From Arthrobacter sp. B2a2-09 (GTDB taxonomy: Bacteria > Actinomycetota > Actinomycetes > Actinomycetales > Micrococcaceae), in assembly GCF_027587375.1 (NCBI RefSeq), contig NZ_JAMXIC010000007.1, positions 124,001 through 188,000 of the forward strand: 64,000 nt of DNA, in the 5' to 3' direction. A program made the position numbers and the translations under genes. Below the pieces are notes generated by a model. It worked only from the letters and a program-made list of their open reading frames with translations. It had not been told where the DNA came from and ran no database searches. The stretch's first letter is position 1. Each line of letters begins with the position of its first letter. Positions 1 to 8,274 of this stretch are shown piece by piece.

Positions 1-79
1 GGAGATGGTCGACATCGACTAGTTCCGCGTTGGTAACAGGCATTTGCTCATCAGGCAGCACCTTCACGTTGAGTGACAT
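1..79 (-). CDS. Possible N-terminus of a protein running off the left edge
   Basis: An open frame on the minus strand starts with ATG at 79 and runs off the window after 26 codons. It begins MSLNVKVLPDEQMPV and reads on as a mixed hydrophilic stretch that looks like protein rather than noise. It would be transcribed away from the GAF-ANTAR gene, with a 191 bp gap between the two starts. No convincing Shine-Dalgarno sequence precedes the ATG, and the visible stretch is too short to name a family. It could equally be a chance open frame. Confidence 0.3.
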   Translation of the reverse strand, partial: MSLNVKVLPDEQMPVTNAELVDVDHL

Positions 80-270
80 GGCGCCCGGCTGCTTGAGCGA
101 AAACAGGCCGAAGGCTCGGCCCTTGTCCGGTGTTCTGCACGGACTGTAGAAGAATTGTGCACTGTGCGTGGCCGGTGCGCAAGACCGCGACGAGACTTTG
201 TCCAAGTGGTGGACGTTGTATTGGCACACCTTTTTCCTCCATTGCCGCCCTGCTGCTCATAGACTGAGCC

Positions 271-1008
271 ATGGACGAAATGGGCCTGGATGCCTCGGTA
301 GTGGACCAACTCCAGGATTTGGTCATCGACAGTGATGACGTCAGCGGCTTCCTCGGCGACCTTGCGGTATTCACGGCGTCGTCGGTGTCCGCTGCGCGCG
401 GCCAGGAGGTCCTGTGCGGGATTACGTTGAGCCGACGACGCCGATCGATGACTGTCGCCGGAAGCAGCCACGAAGCCCGCCTCATTGACGAAGTGCAGCA
501 AGCTTACGGAGATGGTCCGTGCCTGGAAGCAATGAGAACCGGGAAGTCCGTACTCGTTTCGGACACGTCCACGGACCCGCAGTGGCCTGAATACTGCACC
601 ACCATCGCGGAACGCGGGCACCTGGCCGTCCTCTGCGTCCCCTTGGGCCTGGAAGAGGGCGCGACGGCGGCGATCAACCTTTTCGCGCCGCAGCGCGATG
701 CCTTCGACGAGGCCTCCATTCGCAGCTGCGAGCAATTCTCAAGCCAAGCAGAAAAGGCTTTGCGGCTGGCGGTTCGGATCGGTGCCAGGCAACAACGCGC
801 AGAGGACCTTGAGCAGGCCATGCGTTCCCGGACCGCCATCGATCTGGCAACCGGCGTCATCATGGGCCAGAACAGGTGCAGCCAGGAGGAGGCCTTCAGG
901 ATTCTGACCAAGGCCTCAAACGGCAGGAACCAGAAACTGAGGGATGTTGCGGAATCCCTTCTGCAGTCCTTGACGAACGAAACGCCAGTCTCGCACTTCG
1001 AGCCTTAA
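271..1008 (+). CDS. GAF and ANTAR domain-containing regulator
   Basis: A 245-residue soluble protein with an N-terminal GAF sensor domain (about residues 25-175) and a C-terminal ANTAR domain (about 185-240). The ANTAR helices are recognisable around RTAIDLATGVIMGQNRCS and the following AFRILTKAS segment. ANTAR proteins bind paired RNA stem-loops and act as transcription antiterminators. In actinobacteria GAF-ANTAR pairing is common, the GAF half sensing an unknown ligand or redox state. No target hairpin pair is evident next to it, so it probably acts elsewhere. It stands alone, and its stop lies 6 bp from the convergent SRPBCC gene. The family call is firm, the signal and target are unknown. 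Confidence 0.88.
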   Translation: MDEMGLDASVVDQLQDLVIDSDDVSGFLGDLAVFTASSVSAARGQEVLCGITLSRRRRSMTVAGSSHEARLIDEVQQAYGDGPCLEAMRTGKSVLVSDTSTDPQWPEYCTTIAERGHLAVLCVPLGLEEGATAAINLFAPQRDAFDEASIRSCEQFSSQAEKALRLAVRIGARQQRAEDLEQAMRSRTAIDLATGVIMGQNRCSQEEAFRILTKASNGRNQKLRDVAESLLQSLTNETPVSHFEP

Positions 1009-1014
1009 GCCACG

Positions 1015-1446
1015 CTAGCCGCGCTCCGCGATATTTTTGACGCTCTCCACGAGGCTGTCCCACATGCCCTTCGAATGTGCCGCTTCGTCCGGGCTGGCGT
1101 TGTTGTCTTGGGTCAGCGTCAGCTTGGTCATTCTGCCGTCAGCCTCGAGCGTCCACGTCAGCGTGTGGTAGTTCCCAGGAGTGTCTTCTTGGCCGGACAA
1201 CGGGCTGAAATGGGTGTTTACCAGCCGCTTCCCGGGCTCGAATTCGAGGATGACACCTTTGTCCTCATACTCTTTGCCCTTCCAGACCCCGCGCCAAGCG
1301 ATAGGTCCGCCAACCGTCCAGTCGGTGACAACCTCGGTCCCGAACATGAACTCCTTGATGGCCTGGGGGTCGGTGAGCACTGACCACACCCGATCGGCGC
1401 TTGCATGGATCGTGATGGTTGAACTCGCGCTGAAGTTGCCCGTCAT
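1015..1446 (-). CDS. SRPBCC (AHSA1/START-like) domain protein
   Basis: A 143-residue single-domain protein of the SRPBCC helix-grip fold. The sequence opens with FSASSTITIHASADRVWSVL, the usual first strand and helix of AHSA1-type proteins, and continues with the WRG.WKGKEYEDKG and GNYHTLTWTLE strands. It ends with the long C-terminal helix that closes the hydrophobic pocket. Members bind small hydrophobic ligands or act as Hsp90-activator-like or polyketide cyclase-like proteins, and the ligand cannot be told from sequence. It is transcribed away from the permease operon at 1698, the two genes sharing a 250 bp divergent region. Confidence 0.82.
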   Translation of the reverse strand: MTGNFSASSTITIHASADRVWSVLTDPQAIKEFMFGTEVVTDWTVGGPIAWRGVWKGKEYEDKGVILEFEPGKRLVNTHFSPLSGQEDTPGNYHTLTWTLEADGRMTKLTLTQDNNASPDEAAHSKGMWDSLVESVKNIAERG

Positions 1447-1644
1447 GTCAGTCTCCCTTTGCAGCCTGCCTGCGTCCTGAAGCTCGCGAAACCGAGTCTA
1501 CGCCCGGGGTGGAGAGGCCAATGCGGGGGCTTCCGCCAGCGCGACGGTGGTCTTGCCGCTGCTGTTGAGGCAGTTGCTTCCTGAAAAACACTTGTGCGAT
1601 GTGTATGCCTACTAATGTCAAGTACTGCACATTGTCCAATGACC

Positions 1645-1684
1645 TTCGAGTGCCCCACGGATACTGTGAAGTGAATCACTCGAA
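1645..1684. promoter_or_regulatory. Inverted repeat around the permease-operon promoter and RBS
   Basis: A perfect 8-bp inverted repeat, TTCGAGTG at 1645-1652 and CACTCGAA at 1677-1684, is separated by 24 bp. The interval contains TACTGT (1662-1667), a plausible -10 hexamer. The right arm runs into the ribosome-binding site AAAGGA (1683-1688). It could be an operator for the PucR regulator encoded downstream, or a leader hairpin. This is inference from position. Confidence 0.35.
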
Positions 1685-1697
1685 AGGAATGCATGTC

Positions 1698-3041
1698 ATG
1701 TCCACATCCGAAACAGGGCACGATGACTACCCCATCACCAGGGTTCCCGCAACGAAGCGGAAGCACTGGTTCGGCATCGCCGTCCAGCGCTTTGGTCAGA
1801 CTTCTGACCTGAGCCAGTTTCTTCTCGGGGCAACTTTTGGCTTCGGAATGACGTTCTGGGACGCCTTCTGGGCGTTCACCGCAGGGGCGTTGATCGTCGA
1901 AGCACTCATGATTTTCGTCGGCATCGCCGGCATGCGCCAAGGTCTCACGACGTCCATGCTCGCCCGCTGGACGGGCTTCGGCCGCGGCGGCGCGTCGGTC
2001 CTCGGCTTGACCATTTGTATCAGCCTCATCGGGTGGTTCGGAATCCAATCAGGGATTTCCGGAGCAGGATTGAACCAGATCGTCCCTGAAATTCCAACGT
2101 GGGCCTGGTCGCTGGCCTTTGGCCTGGTGGTCACTCTGATCGTGGTCCGCGGCTTTGAATCAATGCAGTGGTTGGCCAACATCACCGTGCCGCTGTTCAT
2201 GGTCCTGATCGCTTGGGCGGCGTGGGCCGAACTGAGCAACCACTCCATCAGCCAGCTCATCACCGATGCCCCTCCGGGCGCCCACCTGGATTTCGTCACC
2301 GCTACCACCATCGTCGCTGGAAGCGCCGTTCTCGGGGCAGTCATCACGCCCGACATGACCCGCTACAACAGGACCGCTGGCGACGTAGTTAAGCAGACCG
2401 TCGTCGGCATTACGCTCGGCAACTACAGCATCGGCATGATCGGGGTCCTGCTCGCCCACGCCGTGAAGTCGGCGGACGTCACCCAGATCATCTTCTCCTC
2501 GGTGGGCTGGGTAGGCATCCTGATCATCGTCCTTGGCACGTCCAAGATCAACGACTGGAACCTCTACAGTGCCGGACTCGGCGTCGTCTCCTTCTTCAAC
2601 AGCGCCATGAACAAGCGCCTGAATCGTGCGCACGTCACCCTGCTGATTGGTGTCGTTGGAACTGTATTGGCAGCGATCGGCATCCTGGACAAGTTCATCG
2701 ACATCCTCATGGTGCTGGGCGTCGTCTTCCCGCCGGTCGCCGGGATCATCATGGCCGAGTACTTCGTCGTCAAGAAGTGGCGGTCCCTCCTGGAAGCCAG
2801 CCGGGACTCGGGACTTCCGCCAGCCGAATCGCCCAACTGGATCCCGGCCACCTTCGTCATTTGGGCGATCTCTGCGGCCTTGGGCTACTTCGTCACCTTT
2901 GGACTGCCAGCCTTCAATTCCCTGGCCGCAGCATTTGTGCTCTACATCGTCGCCGGAAAGCTGAACCTCCTGCGGTCCTACGGCGACAACCAACCAACAA
3001 ACGAAACCATCACCCAGGAAGTATCGGTAACCGCACTATGA
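1698..3041 (+). CDS. NCS1-family permease (cytosine/purine/hydantoin type)
   Basis: A 447-residue integral membrane protein with about twelve hydrophobic segments, matching the nucleobase-cation-symport-1 family (CodB-like purine-cytosine permeases). ATG 1698 is chosen because AAAGGA lies 9 nt upstream and the protein then begins MSTSETGHDDYPITRVP. An earlier in-frame ATG would leave the RBS inside the gene. Family members import cytosine, purines, allantoin or hydantoins with a cation. The gene overlaps the downstream hydantoinase-like gene by 4 nt (ATGA), so the two are probably translated together and share a substrate. PucR-linked NCS1 permeases often carry purine-degradation intermediates. 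The exact substrate is not determinable here. Confidence 0.85.
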   Translation: MSTSETGHDDYPITRVPATKRKHWFGIAVQRFGQTSDLSQFLLGATFGFGMTFWDAFWAFTAGALIVEALMIFVGIAGMRQGLTTSMLARWTGFGRGGASVLGLTICISLIGWFGIQSGISGAGLNQIVPEIPTWAWSLAFGLVVTLIVVRGFESMQWLANITVPLFMVLIAWAAWAELSNHSISQLITDAPPGAHLDFVTATTIVAGSAVLGAVITPDMTRYNRTAGDVVKQTVVGITLGNYSIGMIGVLLAHAVKSADVTQIIFSSVGWVGILIIVLGTSKINDWNLYSAGLGVVSFFNSAMNKRLNRAHVTLLIGVVGTVLAAIGILDKFIDILMVLGVVFPPVAGIIMAEYFVVKKWRSLLEASRDSGLPPAESPNWIPATFVIWAISAALGYFVTFGLPAFNSLAAAFVLYIVAGKLNLLRSYGDNQPTNETITQEVSVTAL

Positions 3042-4594
3042 GTAGCCTGAGAATCGGCATTGACGTCGGCGGCACCAACACGGATGCTGTGCTCCTGGAC
3101 GGCGGACAGGTGCTCGCCTCCACCAAAGTCCCCACCACCAAGGACGTGACCAGCGGCATCACCCAAGTGCTCACCGCCCTGAAGGAGCTGAACGGCTTCA
3201 GCCCGGATGACATCCGAGGCGTGATGATCGGAACCACGCATTTCATCAACGCCCTCATCGAGGCACGGGACCTCTGCCCTACAGCGGCGATCCGGCTGGG
3301 ACTTCCCGCCACTGCGTCCCTGCCTCCCTTCACGGATTGGCCGGATGCCCTCACCAACGCGGTCGGGGGCCGCGCTTACATGGCTCACGGTGGACATGAG
3401 TTCGACGGACGTGCCATCAGCCCCTTCGACGCCAACGAAATCCGGCGCCACGCAGCCGACATTGCCGCACACGGCATCCGCTCTGTGGCCGTTTCCAGCG
3501 TCTTCTCGCCCGTCAACGATGAATTCGAGCAACGCGCCCTGTCCATCCTTCGCGAAGAGCTTGGCCCGGAGTTTCCTGTCTCCCTGTCGCACGAGATCGG
3601 CCGGGTTGGACTCCTGGAGCGCGAGAACGCGACCATCGTCAACGCTTCCCTTGCCGAAATGGCGAACCGGATTGTTGATGGCCTCGCCAAGGCTGTCCTC
3701 GAGCAGGGCATCACGGCACCGTTGTACGTCAGCCAGAACGACGGCACGCTCATGGACATCGAATACACCCGCCGTTACCCGGTGGCCACGTTCGCTTCAG
3801 GTCCCACAAACTCCATGCGCGGTGCAGCGGCCCTCTCCGGATTCTCCGACTGCCTGATTGTGGACATCGGCGGCACAACAACGGACGTAGGCGTCCTTGT
3901 CAACGGCTTCCCCCGCGAGTCCAGCACCCATGTCCGGCTCGCAGGACTCCGCACCAACTTCCGGATGCCGGATGTCCTTTCGGCCGGCCTGGGAGGCGGT
4001 TCACGCGTCCGGTCCGAGAAAGGAACTGTAGGCCCGGATTCCGTGGGGTACCGCTTGACGGATGAGTCCCTGGTCTTTGGCGGATCCGTCCTGACAGCGA
4101 CTGACATCGCGGTCCGCAGTGGAAGGGCCGACGTCGGAGACGCGTCGTTAGTGAGCCACATCAGTGGCGCAGTGGTCCGGTCAGCCCTGGAACAGATCGA
4201 CCGGACGATTGCTGACGTTGCCGACCGGATCCGGACCTCGTCCGCGCCCCTGCCAGTCGTCGCCGTCGGCGGTGGATCCATCCTGTTGGCAGACAAACTC
4301 GACGGCCTGGGAGCCATCCACCGGCCCGAGAACTTCGACGTCGCCAACGCATACGGCGCCGCCATTGCCCAGATCAGCGGTGAGGTAGATCGACTGTCCT
4401 ATCTGGCGGACGGCGACCAAAAGGGCGCCATGGAATCTGCGCGTCAGGAAGCCGTCGACCGTGCCGTTGCTGCCGGCGCCAGCCCCGATACCGTGACGAT
4501 CGTGGAGCAGGAAGCCGTTCCGATCCCGTACCTCCCCGGGAATGCCATGCGCATCCGTATCAAGGCCGCCGGCAACCTCAAGCTAGGAATGTGA
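3038..4594 (+). CDS. Hydantoinase/oxoprolinase family protein (HyuA-like)
   Basis: A 518-residue protein of the hydantoinase A/oxoprolinase superfamily, which shares the actin-like ATPase fold. The N-terminus RIGIDVGGTNTDAVLLDGG is the phosphate-binding loop of the hydantoinase N-terminal domain. A second loop, LIVDIGGTTTDVGVLVNG, lies near residue 275, and GGGSILL near 410 is a third signature. Family members use ATP to open cyclic amides such as hydantoins or 5-oxoproline. At 518 residues it matches stand-alone HyuA-like subunits, not full 5-oxoprolinases. It is coupled to the permease upstream by a 4-nt overlap and to the DUF917 gene 4 nt downstream. Family is clear, substrate is not. Confidence 0.85.
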   Translation: MSSLRIGIDVGGTNTDAVLLDGGQVLASTKVPTTKDVTSGITQVLTALKELNGFSPDDIRGVMIGTTHFINALIEARDLCPTAAIRLGLPATASLPPFTDWPDALTNAVGGRAYMAHGGHEFDGRAISPFDANEIRRHAADIAAHGIRSVAVSSVFSPVNDEFEQRALSILREELGPEFPVSLSHEIGRVGLLERENATIVNASLAEMANRIVDGLAKAVLEQGITAPLYVSQNDGTLMDIEYTRRYPVATFASGPTNSMRGAAALSGFSDCLIVDIGGTTTDVGVLVNGFPRESSTHVRLAGLRTNFRMPDVLSAGLGGGSRVRSEKGTVGPDSVGYRLTDESLVFGGSVLTATDIAVRSGRADVGDASLVSHISGAVVRSALEQIDRTIADVADRIRTSSAPLPVVAVGGGSILLADKLDGLGAIHRPENFDVANAYGAAIAQISGEVDRLSYLADGDQKGAMESARQEAVDRAVAAGASPDTVTIVEQEAVPIPYLPGNAMRIRIKAAGNLKLGM

Positions 4595-4598
4595 GCAC

Positions 4599-5741
4599 AT
4601 GACACAGGAACTAACGCAAATCCGCAAGCTGACGCGCATCACCGCCGACGACATCGACTCTCTAGCCCGCGGTGCTGCCATCCTGGGAACGGGCGGCGGC
4701 GGCGACCCCTACATTGGCGCCCTCCTGGCGCGTCAGGCACTCGAGGAGTTCGGCCCCGTTGAGCTCGTCTCCGTTGAAGACCTGGACGACGACGCCTTCA
4801 TCGTTCCGGTCGCAGCCATCGGGGCACCGACTGTTGCCGTGGAGAAAGTGGACTCGGTAGAGAACCTGACCCTCACCATCAAGCAACTGTCGGCCAGATT
4901 GAACCGCGTTGCCACGCACACCGCTTGCGCAGAGATCGGCGGCTCCAACTCCATGCTGCCAATCGTCGCCGCGGCCCAATTGGGCATCCCGCTCGTTGAT
5001 GGAGACCTGATCGGGCGCGCCTTCCCTGAGATACAGATGGGAATGCCCACCATGTACGGGATTCCGGCGTCCCCCATGGTCTTGGCCGACGAGAAGGGCA
5101 ACACGCTTGTGATCAACGGCATCGACTCGTTCTGGGGTGAGCGCTTTGCCCGGCAGGCTTCCATCGAGATGGGGTGCAATGCCTTCAACGCCACGTACGC
5201 CATGACCGGCGCCCAGGCCAGGGGCTGCTTCGTGGCGGGTTCAATGTCCCTCGCCATCACCATTGGAGACGCAGTGGCCAACGCGCAGCACAACAACCTC
5301 AACCCCTGCGATGTCCTCGCTGAAACACTCAGGGGTCGCATCATCCACGTCGGCAAGGTCACGGACTTGCAGCGCCAAACGACCGGCGGGTTCGCCAAGG
5401 GACAGGCAATGATCGAAGGCATGGGGAACGATTCTGGCGCGGTACTTTCCCTGCATTTCCAGAACGAGCACCTGCTGGCGATCAAGGACGGCACCGTGGT
5501 CACCACGACGCCGGACCTCATCGTTGTGGTCGACGCGGAATCCGCCGAACCGGTGACCACGGAGAACCTGCGTTATGGGCAGCGCTTGTGCATCCTGACC
5601 GCGCCCAGTGACCCCCGCTGGCACACCACCGAGGGCCTCAAACTGGCAGGGCCCGAGTACTTTGGCTACGGCCTTCCGTCACACCGCTGGGATGGGACAC
5701 CTGAAGAGCACACCGAGTCCATCGAGAGTTACCGCGCCTGA
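4599..5741 (+). CDS. DUF917 domain-containing protein
   Basis: A 380-residue soluble protein matching the DUF917 family. The early ITADDIDSLARGAAILGTGG segment and the GGSNSMLPI and MPTMYGIPASPM motifs fit this family as I know it. DUF917 proteins are regularly encoded beside hydantoinase/oxoprolinase A-like proteins and NCS1 permeases, as here, and may be the partner subunit replacing HyuB. The gene begins 4 nt after the HyuA-like stop and is the last of a three-gene operon. A strong hairpin at 5763-5800 follows it. No catalytic residue can be assigned. Confidence 0.8.
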   Translation: MTQELTQIRKLTRITADDIDSLARGAAILGTGGGGDPYIGALLARQALEEFGPVELVSVEDLDDDAFIVPVAAIGAPTVAVEKVDSVENLTLTIKQLSARLNRVATHTACAEIGGSNSMLPIVAAAQLGIPLVDGDLIGRAFPEIQMGMPTMYGIPASPMVLADEKGNTLVINGIDSFWGERFARQASIEMGCNAFNATYAMTGAQARGCFVAGSMSLAITIGDAVANAQHNNLNPCDVLAETLRGRIIHVGKVTDLQRQTTGGFAKGQAMIEGMGNDSGAVLSLHFQNEHLLAIKDGTVVTTTPDLIVVVDAESAEPVTTENLRYGQRLCILTAPSDPRWHTTEGLKLAGPEYFGYGLPSHRWDGTPEEHTESIESYRA

Positions 5742-5762
5742 CCGCCGTCGACCATCTGCGGG

Positions 5763-5800
5763 ACCGCCGCGCCTCCGACGACAGTTGGCGGCGCGGCGGT
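5763..5800. terminator. GC-rich hairpin after the DUF917 gene
   Basis: A perfect 11-bp stem (ACCGCCGCGCC at 5763-5773 pairing with 5790-5800) encloses a 16-nt loop between the operon and the PucR gene. No T-run follows, so it is a candidate for an L-shaped, mRNA-stabilising or Rho-assisted terminator. It would partly insulate the PucR gene from the operon. Confidence 0.5.
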
Positions 5801-5870
5801 GGCATCATGGGGACAGTAGCCAGACCTTCCTCGCGAAGAGGCGGTCATCAAGGAGAACCGGAGTAGAAGA

Positions 5871-7427
5871 ATGATTCCCCCGATCCCGCTGTGGTCCGTC
5901 ACGAATCACGTCCCGGCGGGTGTGATTGAGTGCGTCGGGGAGCCGGGCGCCAAGACGGTATCGTCCCTGGTTGCCTTGACTGGTTCTCTCGCCGAGGTCA
6001 ATCGCCAGGTCCGCGAGCAGCGAAACCTCGACGGCGATCCGCTCACCCTTCAGCACTGCATTCTGCTCCCGCTGGAACCCCTCCCGTCCGGGGTGTCGTG
6101 GGACGTCGAGGCGCTGTTGGCGCTGGCGTCTGCTGCCGGCGCCTTTGCCCTTGCCGTTAAGCTGCCTCACGACGTCGGTGCGCTGCCACCTAACATCAAA
6201 CGCCTCGCCGAACGCTTGGAGCTCGTGGTCCTGGCCGTCCACAACACCTGGCAATTCGGCATGGCCGCGCAGGAGTTGCTGTCCCGAGCCGCCCATCTGC
6301 AGGGCCTGCTCGTCTCCCGTGTGGCTTCAGAATGCCGAACCCCGTTTGGCACACTCACCCACCTCCTGTCGCGGCTGACCCACGCCCTAGGGCATCAGGT
6401 GACGCTGGTAGACCCAGCCGGAAAGCTCATCTCCGCTGAGGAATCGCTGCAGGAAAAAGGACAGAAGCCGGAGGCCAGCATGCTGGCCAACTCCACCGAA
6501 ATCCTGGCTCCCGTCCACAAGGAGCAGGACAACAGCCCGCGGCTCCGGGTGGTCCTCGGTCCCACCTTGGAGCAGGAACAAACTGCTATCGGCGCAGCAC
6601 TCGAGGTGGCCGCCATCGCGGTTTCGGATCTGCTGTCCCGCCAGCGGCTGGAAAGGGAACGCGATGCCCGGCACCGTATTGCCCTTTTGGGACAGCTGAT
6701 CGACAGTGCCGGTGACGTCAGTCCTTCGTTCAGGGCCAGGGCGCTGGAACTCGGCTGGACGTTGGATGGCTATCACATGGCCTTCCGCGTGATCACCCGG
6801 GAACCAGTGGACATTGTGGCCCGAAAGGCAGATCTGGACCGGGCCCTGTTGCGCGAAAAGATTGAAGCAGCAACGGTTGAACAGTCCGACGGTTGGTCAG
6901 GGTGGCTTACGTTCCCCTCCAAGCCAGGGCCAGCAGAAGTGGGCAAGATCAGCAGTGCTTTGAGGCGAGCCCAACGAGAACTCGCGGCAACCATCTCCAC
7001 CCAATTCGGCGTGGGCCGCATGCAGGCTCAGCCCGAGGGCATCGTCCGCTCCCTCGAAGAGGCCAACGATGCCGCACGCATCGCTGCGGCCAGGGAAAGC
7101 TCTGGCTACTTTGTCCACGTGGACCGCCTGGACATGGCACAGTTGCTGTTGATCTGGACCCGAACGGACACGTTCCGGCCCGCGGCCCGGGAACTCCTCG
7201 CCCCACTTCTCAACGCGGGCCCCGAACTCCTGCTGACCCTCACCACATTTCTTGACTGCGAGTCGTCACTGACGGAAACAGCAGCCATCCTGAACGTCCA
7301 CCGGAACACTGTCAGCGATCGCATTAGACGCATTCAGTCGCTCATCGCCACCAATCTTGGCGATCCGGAAGCGCGTCTGGCATTGCAGCTGGCCTGCCGG
7401 AGCCTGCTGATGGACAAACCGGGGTAG
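5871..7427 (+). CDS. PucR-family transcriptional regulator
   Basis: A 518-residue regulator with the PucR layout. The N-terminal ~120-residue domain (VTNHVPAGVIECVGEPGAKT onward) resembles the PucR purine-catabolism sensor domain. A GAF-like middle part covers about 150-260, and a GGDEF-like CdaR segment follows. The C-terminal HTH contains LTETAAILNVHRNTVSDRIR (about residues 464-483). PucR proteins activate purine, amide or amino acid catabolic operons when the substrate is present. It follows the permease-hydantoinase-DUF917 operon in the same orientation, 130 bp downstream, with RBS GGAG ahead of ATG 5871. The most likely target is that operon. Confidence 0.85.
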   Translation: MIPPIPLWSVTNHVPAGVIECVGEPGAKTVSSLVALTGSLAEVNRQVREQRNLDGDPLTLQHCILLPLEPLPSGVSWDVEALLALASAAGAFALAVKLPHDVGALPPNIKRLAERLELVVLAVHNTWQFGMAAQELLSRAAHLQGLLVSRVASECRTPFGTLTHLLSRLTHALGHQVTLVDPAGKLISAEESLQEKGQKPEASMLANSTEILAPVHKEQDNSPRLRVVLGPTLEQEQTAIGAALEVAAIAVSDLLSRQRLERERDARHRIALLGQLIDSAGDVSPSFRARALELGWTLDGYHMAFRVITREPVDIVARKADLDRALLREKIEAATVEQSDGWSGWLTFPSKPGPAEVGKISSALRRAQRELAATISTQFGVGRMQAQPEGIVRSLEEANDAARIAAARESSGYFVHVDRLDMAQLLLIWTRTDTFRPAARELLAPLLNAGPELLLTLTTFLDCESSLTETAAILNVHRNTVSDRIRRIQSLIATNLGDPEARLALQLACRSLLMDKPG

Positions 7428-7508
7428 CTCTTATCCTCGCCCGCGGACTGGCTGCTCCGGCTCGGACCCGCCGGCGAGAGTTGCTACTTTTAGGCCGGAA
7501 TGGGCGCA

Positions 7509-7520
7509 TAGGCTCTTCCC
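7509..7520 (+). promoter_or_regulatory. Leaderless-type -10 of the esterase gene
   Basis: TAGGCT (7509-7514) matches the TANNNT actinobacterial -10 consensus and ends exactly 6 nt before ATG 7521. There is no Shine-Dalgarno sequence, so the transcript probably starts at the A of the start codon. Confidence 0.5.
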
Positions 7521-8138
7521 ATGGAAACAGTCGTCTGGTCCAAGCCGGAAAATGAGCGCACCGGGACGCCACTGCTTGTGATGATGCACGGATACGGCAC
7601 GGACGAGCAGCGAATGGTGAATCTCTTTCCGCAGCTTCCCCGGGAATTCACCTGCGCCGCGCTTCGTGGCCCTATGGCGATCGGGGACCACTATGGCTGG
7701 TTCCTGCTGGACTACTTCCTCGCCAACGACTTTGCGGACGTCATCACCGCCACCAACAAGGTGTTCGCCTGGATTGACTCAGTCAAGCGCAACCACAGCA
7801 GCGTGACCCTCCTGGGCTATTCCCAAGGCATGGCCATGGCCAGTACGCTTCTGCGGCTCCGTCCGGAAGGCTTCAAAGCGACCGTGGGCCTCTCCGGATT
7901 CGTGCTGGAAAACGATCTCTTGGCGCTCAGTGAATCCTTCGACTCCCCGCCGCCCTTCTTTTGGGGGAGGGATAAGGCCGATCCCGTGATCTTCAGGGAT
8001 GCCATTGAGCACACCGAGGAATGGCTCAACAAGAATATGGCTCTCACCGCGAGAACCTACCCGGGCATGGGCCACCGGATCGAGGCCCGCGAGATGGCGG
8101 ACGTCAGCGCGTTTCTGCGGTTTTACGTCCTCCGTTGA
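7521..8138 (+). CDS. Carboxylesterase/phospholipase family alpha/beta hydrolase
   Basis: A 205-residue alpha/beta hydrolase of the phospholipase/carboxylesterase family. The nucleophile elbow is GYSQG in LLGYSQGMAMA near residue 98, the oxyanion-hole region is MMHGYGTDEQR near residue 22, and the catalytic histidine is likely in PGMGHRIEARE near residue 181. An aspartate near DKADPVI probably completes the triad. The length is typical for the family. It probably hydrolyses small esters in the cytoplasm, as no signal peptide is present. The gene stands alone between the PucR regulator and the LacI-controlled sugar operon, and its start fits a leaderless transcript. Confidence 0.82.
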   Translation: METVVWSKPENERTGTPLLVMMHGYGTDEQRMVNLFPQLPREFTCAALRGPMAIGDHYGWFLLDYFLANDFADVITATNKVFAWIDSVKRNHSSVTLLGYSQGMAMASTLLRLRPEGFKATVGLSGFVLENDLLALSESFDSPPPFFWGRDKADPVIFRDAIEHTEEWLNKNMALTARTYPGMGHRIEAREMADVSAFLRFYVLR

Positions 8139-8194
8139 GGTGAGGCTCGCGTCACATTCGGGGGTGCTGGAAAACAACTCTTGATTGCCAAAAT

Positions 8195-8208
8195 TGTAAG
8201 CGCTTACA
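8195..8208. promoter_or_regulatory. LacI-type operator upstream of the GH65 cluster
   Basis: TGTAAGCGCTTACA is a perfect 14-bp palindrome with the central CG expected of LacI/GalR-family operators. It lies 66 bp before the LacI-family gene at 8275, so autoregulation and control of the downstream sugar operon is the simple reading. Confidence 0.7.
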
Positions 8209-8274
8209 CTCTTCTTCGGCGGTGCAAGGAAATGCCGCTAAATCCAGAAGATGAAAGGGTTGAGGCCGTGTTGA

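Noticed and set aside
51..735. Minus-strand frames overlapping the GAF-ANTAR gene
   Set aside because: They are Arg/Ser-rich shadows with no domain, while the plus strand has a clear GAF-ANTAR protein.
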